Shown here piece after piece: positions 25,175-33,820 of a stretch of DNA of 64,000 bases; positions within the stretch are counted from its first letter, which is position 1, and each line of letters opens with the position of its first letter. The DNA lies in assembly GCF_000472285.1 (NCBI RefSeq), contig NZ_KI421413.1, forward strand, positions 444,435 through 508,434, read 5' to 3'. The position numbers were made by a program, and so were the translations under genes. This stretch comes from Desulfuromonas sp. TF. GTDB taxonomy: Bacteria; Desulfobacterota; Desulfuromonadia; Desulfuromonadales; ATBO01. The notes beneath the pieces are model-generated. The model ran no database searches. It had not been told where the DNA came from and saw only the letters and a list, made by a program, of their open reading frames with translations.

Positions 25175-26068
25175 TCAAACCGTTAAATCCATTGCCCCTT
25201 TTTCAGAGTTCGCATATAGCTTCAAAACCTCATCTACTCCATCCAGGTGCAAATGGGGCCGTCTCTTCTCCGGCAAGTGCATGAATGCTTCGATGGTCGC
25301 AAGGCCTGAATTGACCGCAATTGCCAGAGAGCCTCCACTGTGCGCCATGGGAACCTCCATCTCAGGATCGTCTCCGACTATCGCCAAATCCTTCAATTTC
25401 ACTTCCAGGCGACGACCGGCATGGCGCAAAGCATGAAGAGAGGGCTTGCCGACTGTCATAACGCGACAGCCGGTCATATCCTTGATCATTGCCGACATGG
25501 CGCGAGAGGGGGCAATGCCTCTGCCATCTGCAGTCGCAAAAAATCGGGTCTGCGAGACGCTGAACATCTTGGCACCGTCCCAAATCGCGTGGCAGGCCGC
25601 CTCCAGCTCGCACATGGTGAATTCGGGATGCCATCCTGCCAGAACTGCATCGACCTGCGCCCTGCCTTTGGGCGGTACGAGTTCAAGGCCGACTTCCTGA
25701 AGAGGGAGTTTCAGCCCGTCACCACCAAGCGCCATGACCCGCCTGTAACCTCGACGGAGGAAAAGGTCGGCTGCACAACTTGCCGGCGTCAATATGGAGT
25801 TGTCCTGGAGGTCAAATCCGACTGTTCGCAGCGCGGCAATGTACTGTTCCGGCGTGCGTGCAGTGCCATTCGTGAACAACACAAAAGGCAATCTTCGGCC
25901 TCCCAAAAAACGGATGAGCTCAATCGCCCCGGGAAGGGGATGGAAACCGTGATTGTTCCGGTTTCCCAGAACCAATGTCCCATCCACGTCAATTACGAAT
26001 CCCTGTATTTCTTGCAGGCGCTGAAGGGGAAACTTCCCTGAATATGGATTTGCAAGTGCATCAAACAT
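25175..26068 (-). CDS. HAD-IIA phosphatase (NagD/4-nitrophenylphosphatase-like)
   Basis: This 297-residue HAD hydrolase has motif I FVIDVDGTLVLGNR near residue 23, motif II LFTNGTARTPEQY, a C2 cap, the lysine in VGKPSLHAL, and motif IV AIVGDDPEMEVPMAHSGG. The start ATG 26068 has GGGAG at the right distance. An upstream in-frame start near 26158 would fall before or at the expected sigma-54 transcript start and is excluded. The substrate is unknown. It is the first gene behind the sigma-54 promoter at 26164-26178, an unexpected lead gene for a catabolic operon. Confidence 0.88.
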   Translation of the reverse strand: MFDALANPYSGKFPLQRLQEIQGFVIDVDGTLVLGNRNNHGFHPLPGAIELIRFLGGRRLPFVLFTNGTARTPEQYIAALRTVGFDLQDNSILTPASCAADLFLRRGYRRVMALGGDGLKLPLQEVGLELVPPKGRAQVDAVLAGWHPEFTMCELEAACHAIWDGAKMFSVSQTRFFATADGRGIAPSRAMSAMIKDMTGCRVMTVGKPSLHALRHAGRRLEVKLKDLAIVGDDPEMEVPMAHSGGSLAIAVNSGLATIEAFMHLPEKRRPHLHLDGVDEVLKLYANSEKGAMDLTV

Positions 26069-26163
26069 CTTTTCTCCCTTTGCATCTGCTACCATCAAGA
26101 GTTCCACAGACTTCCTAATGATTCTGTGGCTGACTGAACCAGAATGCTTGCAAATCAAACATT

Positions 26164-26178
26164 GCTAACACTGTGCCA
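26164..26178 (-). promoter_or_regulatory. Sigma-54 promoter P1
   Basis: On the minus strand TGGCACAGTGTTAGC has the invariant GG and GC separated by 10 nt (-24/-12), within TTTTGGCACAGTGTTAGCAAT. The expected transcript start is near 26153, about 85 nt before the HAD gene. It heads a co-directional run of up to ten genes down to 12870. Confidence 0.85.
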
Positions 26179-26585
26179 AAAGTAATTTATCTGTTATTTT
26201 GAGTACTTATATTAACTTTTTACTAAGCAGACCAGAAGGCAAAGCACTTTTTAGAACATTGGTTTACAAAGTTGCACTGAGCCATCGATGCAGGTACGCA
26301 ATTTATGTCTTTGATTTTTCAAGTTTTTTATGGATTTGAGCAGGGGACGATCGAATGTGAGAGAATGCCAACAGGGAAGGCGTTTTATATATTTTCTACA
26401 GGATATCAGCCACTTTTACGTGGTCGCTATCTAAGCTGCCTGCACGTGCTACAAATAGTAATAGCTGCATTTAGATTTGTTACGAATAAACACAGTTGTT
26501 TTTCGTGAACGGTATTATCTTCACCCATGGAATAGCTGAGGGAAGTGTCCCGACGGATTAGATTTCTGTGGGTCTGCAAAGAACC
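26179..26585. other. Intergenic region upstream of P1 with a candidate enhancer
   Basis: There is no credible gene. The region is AT-rich. A two-block element at 26447-26486 is shared with the region upstream of P2 and listed separately. A further shared phrase, AACATTGGTTTA near 26255, resembles AACGTTGGTTTA near 35311. Confidence 0.6.
26447..26486 (-). promoter_or_regulatory. Candidate activator (UAS) element upstream of P1
   Basis: TGCTACAAATAGTAATAGC, a 12-nt gap, then TGTTACGAA. The same two blocks with an 11-nt gap occur at 35491-35529, a similar distance (about 265-275 bp) upstream of P2. This is the distance expected for a sigma-54 activator site. Confidence 0.6.
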
Positions 26586-26614
26586 TTCGCCCTCCCCGTT
26601 TTGGGGAGGGCGAA
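26586..26614 (-). terminator. Candidate terminator after the P2 operon
   Basis: TTCGCCCTCCCC and GGGGAGGGCGAA form a 12-bp stem with a 5-nt loop, about 100 nt after the thiolase stop. The U-tract is weak (GGTTCTTTGC on the minus strand), so efficiency is uncertain. Confidence 0.6.
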
Positions 26615-26714
26615 AGTTGAAGAGATATAGACCAGGAATCGGAGGAAGAAGATGATGATGTGTAATTCAAGAGGTTTACAGTTTAAATGACTGGATGCTC
26701 AACGTCTTTAAATA

Positions 26715-27896
26715 TCAACCCCATCCATAGAGTGTAACGACGCAGGCTCCTCCCAAACCCAAATTATGCTGTAGCGCAAAACGGACTCCATCCACCTGCC
26801 GTTGTCCGGCCTCTCCCCGCAACTGGGTGACCAATTCGGTGCACTGGGCAAGTCCCGTCGCGCCCAGCGGATGCCCCTTGGACATCAGCCCCCCGGAAGG
26901 ATTGATGACGTATTTTCCGCCGTATGTATTGTCGCCATTGTTGATCAACCCCTCAGCTTCGCCTTCTGCACACAGCCCTAGCCCCTCGTAGGTGATGACC
27001 TCGTTGGAGGTGAAGCAGTCATGCAACTCCACCACCTTGATCTCTTTCGGACCGATGCCTGCCCACTCATAGACCTGCCGGGCGGCACTGCGCGTCATCT
27101 CCGCACCCGTCAGGCTGATCGGGTCCTGACCACTCGCCTCCCCATCGGTCTGCATCGCCTGCGCAAGGATGCTAACGGCGCGTGTCGCACCATACTTTCT
27201 GGCGAAGGCTTCGCTGCAGACAATTGCCGCTGCAGCTCCGCACGATGGAGGACAGCATTCCAGACGGGTGAGGCAGGGAGCATAGACACTTGGGGAAAGC
27301 AGGACTTCCTCTATTGTCAGGGGCTTATTGAACAACGCATATGGATTGTTCTTCGCATGCTTGCGAGTCTTGACCGCCACCTTCGCGAATATATCGGAAT
27401 TGGCCCCCGTCTTTTCGATATAGGCCTTAGCAGCCGACCCGAACAGGCGAATTGCATTTGTCGCAGGAGCGGCGTCAGGGACAAGCACCTCCAACCGGTC
27501 CTCCAAATCCCGCAAAGGCGACGTCCGGTCATTCCAGACAGGATCTAGAGGACCGGGCCGCATCTCCTCGAAACCGACCGCCAAAGCGCAATCGATCATC
27601 CCTGATAGAATGGCCTGCCGCGCAAGCATCAACGCGGACGATCCGGACGAGCAATTATTGTTGACGTTGATGACAGGTATACCCGTCATGCCGACGCGGT
27701 ACAGGGCGGCTTGTCCGCAAGCGCTGTCTCCGAAGACGTAACCGGCAAAAGCCTGCTGAACATCGCCGTAGGAAATGTCGGCATCGGCCAATGCAGCTTT
27801 CACCGCTTTTCCGGCCATGACTTCGTATGGCTCGTGCGCACCGGGCTTGGCGAATTTGACCATGCCGACACCGATTACCTTGACGGTTGAACTCAC
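26715..27896 (-). CDS. Thiolase / SCP-x-type acyltransferase, copy 2
   Basis: This 393-residue thiolase-like enzyme of the lipid-transfer/SCP-x branch starts at GTG 27896 behind AGGAG (TTG 27899 is the alternative). It has Cys82 (NNNCSSGSSAL), the HDCFTSNEV histidine near residue 290 and SKGHPLGATG near residue 335. It is expected to cleave or form a 3-oxoacyl-CoA. It is the last gene of the operon that begins with the Tm-1-like and biotin carboxylase genes. It is therefore the best candidate for cleaving an aroylacetyl-CoA to aroyl-CoA and acetyl-CoA. Confidence 0.88.
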   Translation of the reverse strand: MSSTVKVIGVGMVKFAKPGAHEPYEVMAGKAVKAALADADISYGDVQQAFAGYVFGDSACGQAALYRVGMTGIPVINVNNNCSSGSSALMLARQAILSGMIDCALAVGFEEMRPGPLDPVWNDRTSPLRDLEDRLEVLVPDAAPATNAIRLFGSAAKAYIEKTGANSDIFAKVAVKTRKHAKNNPYALFNKPLTIEEVLLSPSVYAPCLTRLECCPPSCGAAAAIVCSEAFARKYGATRAVSILAQAMQTDGEASGQDPISLTGAEMTRSAARQVYEWAGIGPKEIKVVELHDCFTSNEVITYEGLGLCAEGEAEGLINNGDNTYGGKYVINPSGGLMSKGHPLGATGLAQCTELVTQLRGEAGQRQVDGVRFALQHNLGLGGACVVTLYGWG

Positions 27897-27952
27897 CAAA
27901 AACTCCTATCGAGAGGTGTCCGACTTACCGAAGAGACGGAGGGCCGAGGATA

Positions 27953-28699
27953 TCAGCGGGACAGATAGCCACCGTCTACGGCATAATAGTTGCCCGTGAT
28001 GAAGCTCGCCCTGTCGCTGCTGAGCCACGCCGCCAAATTGGCGACCTCCTCGGTCTCACCCATTCTGCCCAAGGCATGCATTGATTCAAGCTGACTTCTG
28101 ACGTCTTTGGGAAGGTTGTTGACCAAAGTGGTCTTGATAAAGGCCGGACCGACCGAATTGCAGCGGATTCCCTTGGAACCGTATTCGAGGGCAACATTCT
28201 TGGTCAAACCAACGACGCCGTGTTTGGCGGCGACATAGGGGGAAATCTCTTCTAGGCCCACTTGACCCAGAATCGATGCGATGTTGACAATCGAGCCGCC
28301 GCCATTATTTAGCATTGCAGGGATCTGCGCCCGGACACCATAGAAAACTCCAGTCAGATTGATGTCGATTACCTGCTGCCATGTCTCAGGGGTATGCTCT
28401 GCGGTAAGTCGAAATTCTCCACTGATGCCGGCATTGTTGCAAGCAATATCAAGACGTCCGAACTCCTCGCAGGCAGCAGCGACAACAGCCTCATGGTTCT
28501 CGGGATGGGTTACATCAAGGTGTCTATAGATAGCCTGCCCTCCGGCATCATTGATCATTTCGACGGTTTTCTTTCCTTCTTCGTCGTTACAATCAGTCAC
28601 AATCACCTTAGCCCCCTCTTTCGCAAAGACGATGGCAATTGTGCGACCGATGCCGGCTGCACCCCCAGTAACAAGCGCGACCTTGTCTTTGATCAGCAT
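27953..28699 (-). CDS. Short-chain dehydrogenase/reductase, copy 2
   Basis: This 248-residue classical SDR has TGGAAGIGR (11-19), CNNAGISG, the catalytic Ser and [11 protein letters not shown] (Tyr-x3-Lys), the C-terminal [18 protein letters not shown], and AAAGGAG before the ATG. It is an NAD(P)-dependent alcohol or ketone oxidoreductase. Sitting between the second thiolase and the Tm-1/carboxylase genes, it is the other candidate for hydroxyphenyl-alcohol oxidation. Confidence 0.92.
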   Translation of the reverse strand: MLIKDKVALVTGGAAGIGRTIAIVFAKEGAKVIVTDCNDEEGKKTVEMINDAGGQAIYRHLDVTHPENHEAVVAAACEEFGRLDIACNNAGISGEFRLTAEHTPETWQQVIDINLTGVFYGVRAQIPAMLNNGGGSIVNIASILGQVGLEEISPYVAAKHGVVGLTKNVALEYGSKGIRCNSVGPAFIKTTLVNNLPKDVRSQLESMHALGRMGETEEVANLAAWLSSDRASFITGNYYAVDGGYLSR

Positions 28700-28757
28700 G
28701 ACGAGCTCCTTTCCCCTTCGATAGATTTATAAAAGTGACACTAGAACGTCTGTGCCT

Positions 28758-30029
28758 TCAAATTTCACTTCGCTGTTGCGATTTTATGTTCCCTGAATAC
28801 AGACGAACGAACTCATCCACCGCAGCCCGGGCGAACTCCGGCGTATAGAGATGCAGGTCCACCTCCTGAATCGCCTCCTTGTTGTGCAACTTCTCCCGGA
28901 GGCGGTTGACGAATGCGGCATTTGCCTCAGGATCGTAGAGAGGCTTTCCCTCCTGGTCGATGGACGACCAGCCCTTGCGCGGAATCAGGAAGCTGAATGG
29001 GCCCCTGGACTGATTGAGCCGCTCGGCAATCACCTCGGCGGCCTGACGCAATTCTTCTGCGCTGGTGCGCACCTGGATGCGGAAGGAGTCCTGAACGAAT
29101 TGCGCTCGGCCCTTCCTTTCGGCCAATTTGTCCGGCCGCCCGCCGTAACTTAGAAAATCCAGACCGCAAGGCGCCAGCACCGCCGGAACGCCCTTGCGCA
29201 CAGCAGCCATCAGGCGCTCGGAGCCGGGATTGCGGTTTCCGTCGAACAGGTTCTCGGTAATGCCTCCGGTACAGAGGTCGATAACCCCTTGGAAGAGACC
29301 GTCGTCGATCATGTCATCCATGGCCTTGTCCCCCTTGCCCTGAGCATGACAGACCACCGGGACAAATCCGGCATCCTCCAGGAACCGGACCGAGGCCTGT
29401 GCCGTAACCTCGGCAAAACCGAAGGCCGAAATTGCAATCACCGGCCGATCGAAGGTGAAGTCCGGACCCTGGGTCATCTCGACCATGCCGCAGATGGCCC
29501 CCACGGCATTGATGATCTGGGCCTTGAGCAACGGGTTCATTTTCACCACATCAAGCACGGTGTGGTGCATGGTGATGTCGTGGGTACCGATGCACTTTTC
29601 GGTGTAACGCGGTAAAGAAGCAATCGGCGTAGCCATCAGCTTGGGCATGCCGAACGGCAGTTGCTGCATGACGCCGGTTGAAACAAGACTCGAGGTTGCG
29701 CCGCCAATGCCGATGACACCATGCACCTTGCCTTGATTGAGGAGATCAGTGACGATCGCCGCCGCCCCATTGATCTGGTTGTTTGTCGCAGCTTCTCGGT
29801 TGGTGCGGTAATACTCACGCACTGTTTCGATGGGCAGCCCTCCCCTTGAAGCCACCTCCTCGCATCGGATATCCCCCGGAACCGGCGGCGGCTCTTCCAT
29901 GCTGAAATCGAGCAGGATGGGATTGTGCCCGCGCCCCCGGATCAGATCCCGGACGAAGAGGATGTCTTCCCCCCGCGTATCGAGATTGCAAATAACCACG
30001 ATTCCTTTCTTCATATCACTTTTCTCCAT
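28758..30029 (-). CDS. Tm-1-like (UPF0261) protein, copy 1
   Basis: This 423-residue protein starts at ATG 30029 (AAGGAG). The N-terminal Tm-1-like ATP-binding half (about 1-180) has GIGGATSSLVSTGVMQ and MATPIASLPRYTE. The C-terminal half (about 190-400) has the UPF0261 signatures ISAFGFAEVTAQASVRFLED, VCHAQGKGDKAMDDM and ALAPCGLDFLSYGG. Proteins of this family are found in bacteria, fungi and plants; tomato Tm-1 binds a viral replication protein, but the bacterial role is unknown. A second copy lies at the other end of the same operon (33817-35094). Both look complete. Confidence 0.88.
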   Translation of the reverse strand: MEKSDMKKGIVVICNLDTRGEDILFVRDLIRGRGHNPILLDFSMEEPPPVPGDIRCEEVASRGGLPIETVREYYRTNREAATNNQINGAAAIVTDLLNQGKVHGVIGIGGATSSLVSTGVMQQLPFGMPKLMATPIASLPRYTEKCIGTHDITMHHTVLDVVKMNPLLKAQIINAVGAICGMVEMTQGPDFTFDRPVIAISAFGFAEVTAQASVRFLEDAGFVPVVCHAQGKGDKAMDDMIDDGLFQGVIDLCTGGITENLFDGNRNPGSERLMAAVRKGVPAVLAPCGLDFLSYGGRPDKLAERKGRAQFVQDSFRIQVRTSAEELRQAAEVIAERLNQSRGPFSFLIPRKGWSSIDQEGKPLYDPEANAAFVNRLREKLHNKEAIQEVDLHLYTPEFARAAVDEFVRLYSGNIKSQQRSEI

Positions 30030-30075
30030 GCCCCTGCTCCTTGGTGACTGGGACTTCTCGGCCTGCAGAACGGTC

Positions 30076-30477
30076 TTAGAATTCAAACGTTTTCCTCCGC
30101 TCCGGGGCAAAACTGTCGATCGAGGCGTTGCCGTGCTCCAGATAGAAGATCTTGAAATCGGGATTCTCAGGAGTCTGATAAATATCCTTGAGCATGGGTG
30201 TGGTTAGAAAGCATCGCTCCTTGCGACTGATATCCTCGTCGAAACGGATCTCCCCACCGATTCTCAGCCAGCGCATATCCTCGGTGGCCTTTGTGTATTC
30301 GACCAGGGGCTTTGCAAGGAGCTGCCTGTAGACGTCCTTGGTCCGGGAGGTGCAAAAATAGAAACGTCCGTTCTCCTCGAACATGAATGCAAAGGGCCTG
30401 ACGCGCGGCCTTCCCTCTTCTATGGTGGCCAGGCTGCCAAAACCCGGCTCCGTGAGCATCTCGATGACTTCCTTCAT
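30076..30477 (-). CDS. Pyridoxamine 5'-phosphate oxidase-like flavin protein
   Basis: This 133-residue PPOX/FMN-binding split barrel starts at ATG 30477 behind AAGGAGG. It has GSLATIEEGRPRVRPFAF near residues 14-31, FYFCTSRTKDVYRQL, and VEYTKATEDMRWLRIGGEIRF. Members bind FMN, F420 or haem-like cofactors and many reduce small molecules. The substrate is not known. It lies between the Tm-1-like gene and the carboxyltransferase gene in the same operon. Confidence 0.8.
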   Translation of the reverse strand: MKEVIEMLTEPGFGSLATIEEGRPRVRPFAFMFEENGRFYFCTSRTKDVYRQLLAKPLVEYTKATEDMRWLRIGGEIRFDEDISRKERCFLTTPMLKDIYQTPENPDFKIFYLEHGNASIDSFAPERRKTFEF

Positions 30478-30517
30478 GGGTGGCCTCCTTGTCGATATCA
30501 TCTGATTGGCGCCAGAT

Positions 30518-31981
30518 TCAGGCGCTACGAAGTTCCAGCCGAAAATCGTCCTTTTCTATCACGATGTCGGAACCTTCGGGACACTCCTGCATCCCCTCGA
30601 GCAGCTTAAGAAGCGGCCTGAGATCCGGGTTATAATGGCGCTTGGCCGGCCCGGCGGCGATCATCGCGTTCACCTCCTCGGCCGGCATGGTCGCCCGCAG
30701 GAGGAACTCCTCGTCTGAGATGTTCGCAGGAAATCGCTTGCGCAGCTCGGAGAGGGGGGGGGACGGCGGTTCGGCCATGATCTCCTTGGCCCGTGGTTTG
30801 GAGAGAATTCGATCCTTAACCTCCGGATCGATCGGGGCGATGGGGCGGCCGAAGATACCCAGAACATAGCGGATCACCTGGTCGGAGACGTTGACGTAGC
30901 GTTCCTTGCCGATCACGTTATACAGGGCTTGGGAACAGACCATCTGGGGAAAGGGCGTTACCATGATGGGATACCCCAGCTCCGCTCGCACCTGGATGGC
31001 CTCGGTCATTACCTCTTCGAATCGGTGTTCGAGATGGATTTCGGCGAGCTGTCTCCGTGTCGTGGACATGACGCCGCCAGCCACCTGATGACGCAGAAAC
31101 GAGGCATCGTACTCCTGGGCCACCCCGGCCGGAAGCCCTTCCGCCTTGGCCAGCCGGGTAAAATAGTCGGAGACCCGTCCAAGCGCTCCGTCGTCGATCC
31201 TAACCGTATGCCCCATCTCACGCAGATTGACCAGCAGACGATGGACGTTGGGGAGCGATGAGCCGCTGCCCAGCGGCCCACAGGCCACATGGAGAACTTC
31301 CACACCAAGCTCTGCGGCTGCCAGATAGCTGAGGGATGGAAGACCAATCGTACAGTGGGAGTGAAGCTCCAGCGGCTTGCCGCCCAGGTTCCCAACTATC
31401 GCCGGGACCAGTGTGCGAGCCCGCTCGGCAGTGAGAAGGCCTGAAGGATCCTTGATGTAGGCGCGATCGATATCCGGACAGCCGGCAATCCGTGCAGCTA
31501 GACCGCCATAGAAGTCATCATCATGCATCTCGCTGATAGTGTAGGTCAGCGCAACGATGACTTCTGCAGCACCTGCCTTGCGACACATACGCGCCGTTTC
31601 GAGAATCGCATCGACATCCAACATCGGTTCGAGCACAACGATGCGTGAAATACCGTTAGCGACAAATCGGTCGTAAACCAGTTGCATGAAATCGGGCGAC
31701 TGCCGCTCCCAAGAGAAGAACCGCAGTCCTGTTCCGATGACTTGCAATGGTGTATTCGGCATCGCCGCGCGTGCCAGGCGTATACGCTCCCAGGGGTCTT
31801 CCTTGAAGGTGCGTACCCCCATACCCATGCTGGTGCTCGACGTAAAGTCAATGGCGTGAAACCCCACCCGGTCGACCACGGGAGCAATCTGAAGAACCTG
31901 CGCGGTATTCAGGCCCACCGCCCCCCACAGGCTCTGGTTGCCATCGCGCATGGATACATCGACAAGTTGTATTTCAGCCAT
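30518..31981 (-). CDS. Biotin-dependent carboxyltransferase subunit (PycB/HMGL-like)
   Basis: This 487-residue DRE-TIM metallolyase-type carboxyltransferase is of the kind found in pyruvate carboxylase B and oxaloacetate decarboxylase alpha. It has VSMRDGNQSLWG (metal Asp13), the lysine of YIKDPSGLL (Lys177) where carbamylated Lys sits in the family, and metal His207/His209 in LHSHC. The C-terminal conserved carboxylase domain covers about 300-420, and the protein lacks a built-in biotin domain. It overlaps the biotin carboxylase gene by 8 nt. The acceptor is unknown. A hydroxyphenyl ketone, as in EbN1, is inferred from pathway context; pyruvate is the conventional alternative. Confidence 0.85.
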   Translation of the reverse strand: MAEIQLVDVSMRDGNQSLWGAVGLNTAQVLQIAPVVDRVGFHAIDFTSSTSMGMGVRTFKEDPWERIRLARAAMPNTPLQVIGTGLRFFSWERQSPDFMQLVYDRFVANGISRIVVLEPMLDVDAILETARMCRKAGAAEVIVALTYTISEMHDDDFYGGLAARIAGCPDIDRAYIKDPSGLLTAERARTLVPAIVGNLGGKPLELHSHCTIGLPSLSYLAAAELGVEVLHVACGPLGSGSSLPNVHRLLVNLREMGHTVRIDDGALGRVSDYFTRLAKAEGLPAGVAQEYDASFLRHQVAGGVMSTTRRQLAEIHLEHRFEEVMTEAIQVRAELGYPIMVTPFPQMVCSQALYNVIGKERYVNVSDQVIRYVLGIFGRPIAPIDPEVKDRILSKPRAKEIMAEPPSPPLSELRKRFPANISDEEFLLRATMPAEEVNAMIAAGPAKRHYNPDLRPLLKLLEGMQECPEGSDIVIEKDDFRLELRSA

Positions 31982-33341
31982 TGAAGCCTCCTGCCTCTCG
32001 CTTTTTCTCTAGAAACCCCGGGAAGTAGGCCGTAGTGACCCCACCGGCCATAAAGGCGCTTTGATTCATCAGCTCTAAATGCATCGGCAAATTAGTCGTA
32101 ACTCCTCCTATTTCACATCTGGAGAGGGCTCGACTCATATTCTCGATCGCTGCGGAACGGTCTTCGCCGTGCACGATCATTTTGGCGATCATGGAGTCGT
32201 AAAATGGGGGAATTTGTGCCCCTTCCTGCATGTGCGTGTCGACCCGGATTCCTTGACCTGCAGGGAATATGGCGGTCTTGACCTCACCCGGACTCGGGCA
32301 GAAGTTCCTCGTCCAATCTTCTGCATTGATCCGACATTCGATGGCATGGCCTTGGAACCTGACCTCCTCCTGAGTCAGCCGTAGCGGGCGTCCTTCGGCG
32401 ACAACAATCTGCTCAGCGACCAGATCGAGACCGCAGATGGCCTCGGTGACCGGGTGCTCGACCTGAATACGGGCGTTCATTTCGAGGAAGTAGAAGGTGT
32501 CGCGCTCGCAATCAACCAGAAATTCCACCGTACCCAGACCCCTGTATTTCAGATGCCTGGCGAAGGCGACAGCCGCCCGATGCATCTCCTCCCGCAGGCT
32601 GTCACGCAGATTAGGCGCCGGGGCCTCTTCGACGAGCTTCTGATACCGTCGCTGGACCGAGCAGTCGCGAGTGCCCAAATGGATAATATTCTCACCGTCG
32701 CCGAGCACCTGCACCTCAACGTGGCGCCCCGCTGCGACAAATCGCTCCAGATAGACTCGGGGATCGCCGAACGCCGCCTGCGCCTCGGCGATGGCCATAT
32801 CAATTGTCTCCAGCAGTTTGCCGGGCTCGTGGACCTGCTTCATTCCCCGACCGCCGCCGCCACCGACCGCCTTGATCAACAGGGGCCATCCGATCTGTTC
32901 CGCCAGCGCGAGAACTTCATCCATATTGCCAACTTCGCCGCCAGGCACCACCGGCAGACCGGCCTCCATTGCATTGCTGCGAGCCTTAAGCTTATCCCCG
33001 ACCGCATCGAGTTGCTCCACAGTAGGTCCGATAAAGACGATTTCAGCCTCGCCACACGCCTTAGCCAGTTGCTGGTTTTCCGAGAGGAAACCATACCCGG
33101 GGTGAATGGCGTCCGCCTTTGCCGCTTCCGCGGCAGCAATCACAGCAGATATGTTGAGGTAGCTCTCGGAGGACCTGGCCGGTCCGATGCAGATCGTATA
33201 GTCCGCCATACGCGCAGCCAATGAGTCGAGATCGGCCTCCGAGGCCGCCAGCACTGTTTCAATCCCGAGACGCTGACAACTGCGCACAATGCGTACCGCA
33301 ATTTCGCCGCGGTTTGCGATGAGAATGCGTCTCAGAATCAT
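31974..33341 (-). CDS. Biotin carboxylase (AccC-like)
   Basis: This 455-residue biotin carboxylase charges the biotin of the small carrier subunit with bicarbonate and ATP. It begins RRILIANRGEIAVRI, and has IHPGYGFLSEN near residue 80, the ATP-grasp glycine loop KAVGGGGGRGM (about 157-167), the catalytic EMNARIQVEHPVTE near 290, and RINAEDWTRNF. Length is standard. The start overlaps the carrier gene by ATGA, and the end overlaps the carboxyltransferase by 8 nt. This points to a coupled, stoichiometric complex dedicated to this pathway. Confidence 0.93.
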   Translation of the reverse strand: MILRRILIANRGEIAVRIVRSCQRLGIETVLAASEADLDSLAARMADYTICIGPARSSESYLNISAVIAAAEAAKADAIHPGYGFLSENQQLAKACGEAEIVFIGPTVEQLDAVGDKLKARSNAMEAGLPVVPGGEVGNMDEVLALAEQIGWPLLIKAVGGGGGRGMKQVHEPGKLLETIDMAIAEAQAAFGDPRVYLERFVAAGRHVEVQVLGDGENIIHLGTRDCSVQRRYQKLVEEAPAPNLRDSLREEMHRAAVAFARHLKYRGLGTVEFLVDCERDTFYFLEMNARIQVEHPVTEAICGLDLVAEQIVVAEGRPLRLTQEEVRFQGHAIECRINAEDWTRNFCPSPGEVKTAIFPAGQGIRVDTHMQEGAQIPPFYDSMIAKMIVHGEDRSAAIENMSRALSRCEIGGVTTNLPMHLELMNQSAFMAGGVTTAYFPGFLEKKREAGGFNG

Positions 33342-33820
33342 AAGGCCTCCGGCTGAACACGCATCAGGACGGTTTCATTATGGGCAAGCTGGGCATCTTC
33401 CAGGCAGATCTCGAGAACCTTGCCGCACACCCCGGCATGTACCGAATTCATCAATTTCATCGTTTCGACAATCGCGACCACGGTTTCCTTCTCCACCCGG
33501 CTACCGACCTCGACAAAGGGCGGCGCACCCGGTTTCGGAGAGCGGTAGAATGTTCCGACCATCGGTGTTCGAATTTCGAACAGACCGTCCTCGGCAGCAT
33601 TCGCTGCCTTCGGTGCGGCACAGGCGGCCGACGCAGTCTTTGGACCACCTACAGGCGGCAAAAGGTTCGGTGCGGACAGCTCCTTGCTCGACTGCACCCA
33701 TTCGCTGCCCTTGCGACGCAACGTTAAGCTGAATCGTTCGGTCTGTAGGTGCATTTCGTTGAAGGAGGAGGATTTGAGCAGCTGCAATATGTCCTGCACG
33801 TCCTTGTGATCAATTTTCAT
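33338..33820 (-). CDS. Biotin carboxyl carrier protein
   Basis: This 160-residue carrier has an AccB-like N-terminal helix region, a Pro/Ala-rich linker (about 50-80) and a biotinyl domain. The acceptor is Lys122 in VETMKLMNS; the usual AMKM is here TMKL, as in several non-acetyl-CoA carboxylases. The ATG at 33820 overlaps the Tm-1-like stop (ATGA). It would shuttle carboxybiotin between the 31974-33341 and 30518-31981 products. Confidence 0.9.
   Translation of the reverse strand: MKIDHKDVQDILQLLKSSSFNEMHLQTERFSLTLRRKGSEWVQSSKELSAPNLLPPVGGPKTASAACAAPKAANAAEDGLFEIRTPMVGTFYRSPKPGAPPFVEVGSRVEKETVVAIVETMKLMNSVHAGVCGKVLEICLEDAQLAHNETVLMRVQPEAL

Noticed and set aside
26305-26508. 67-codon + strand frame upstream of P1
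   Set aside because: AT-rich, no ribosome-binding site of note, and overlaps the candidate enhancer.
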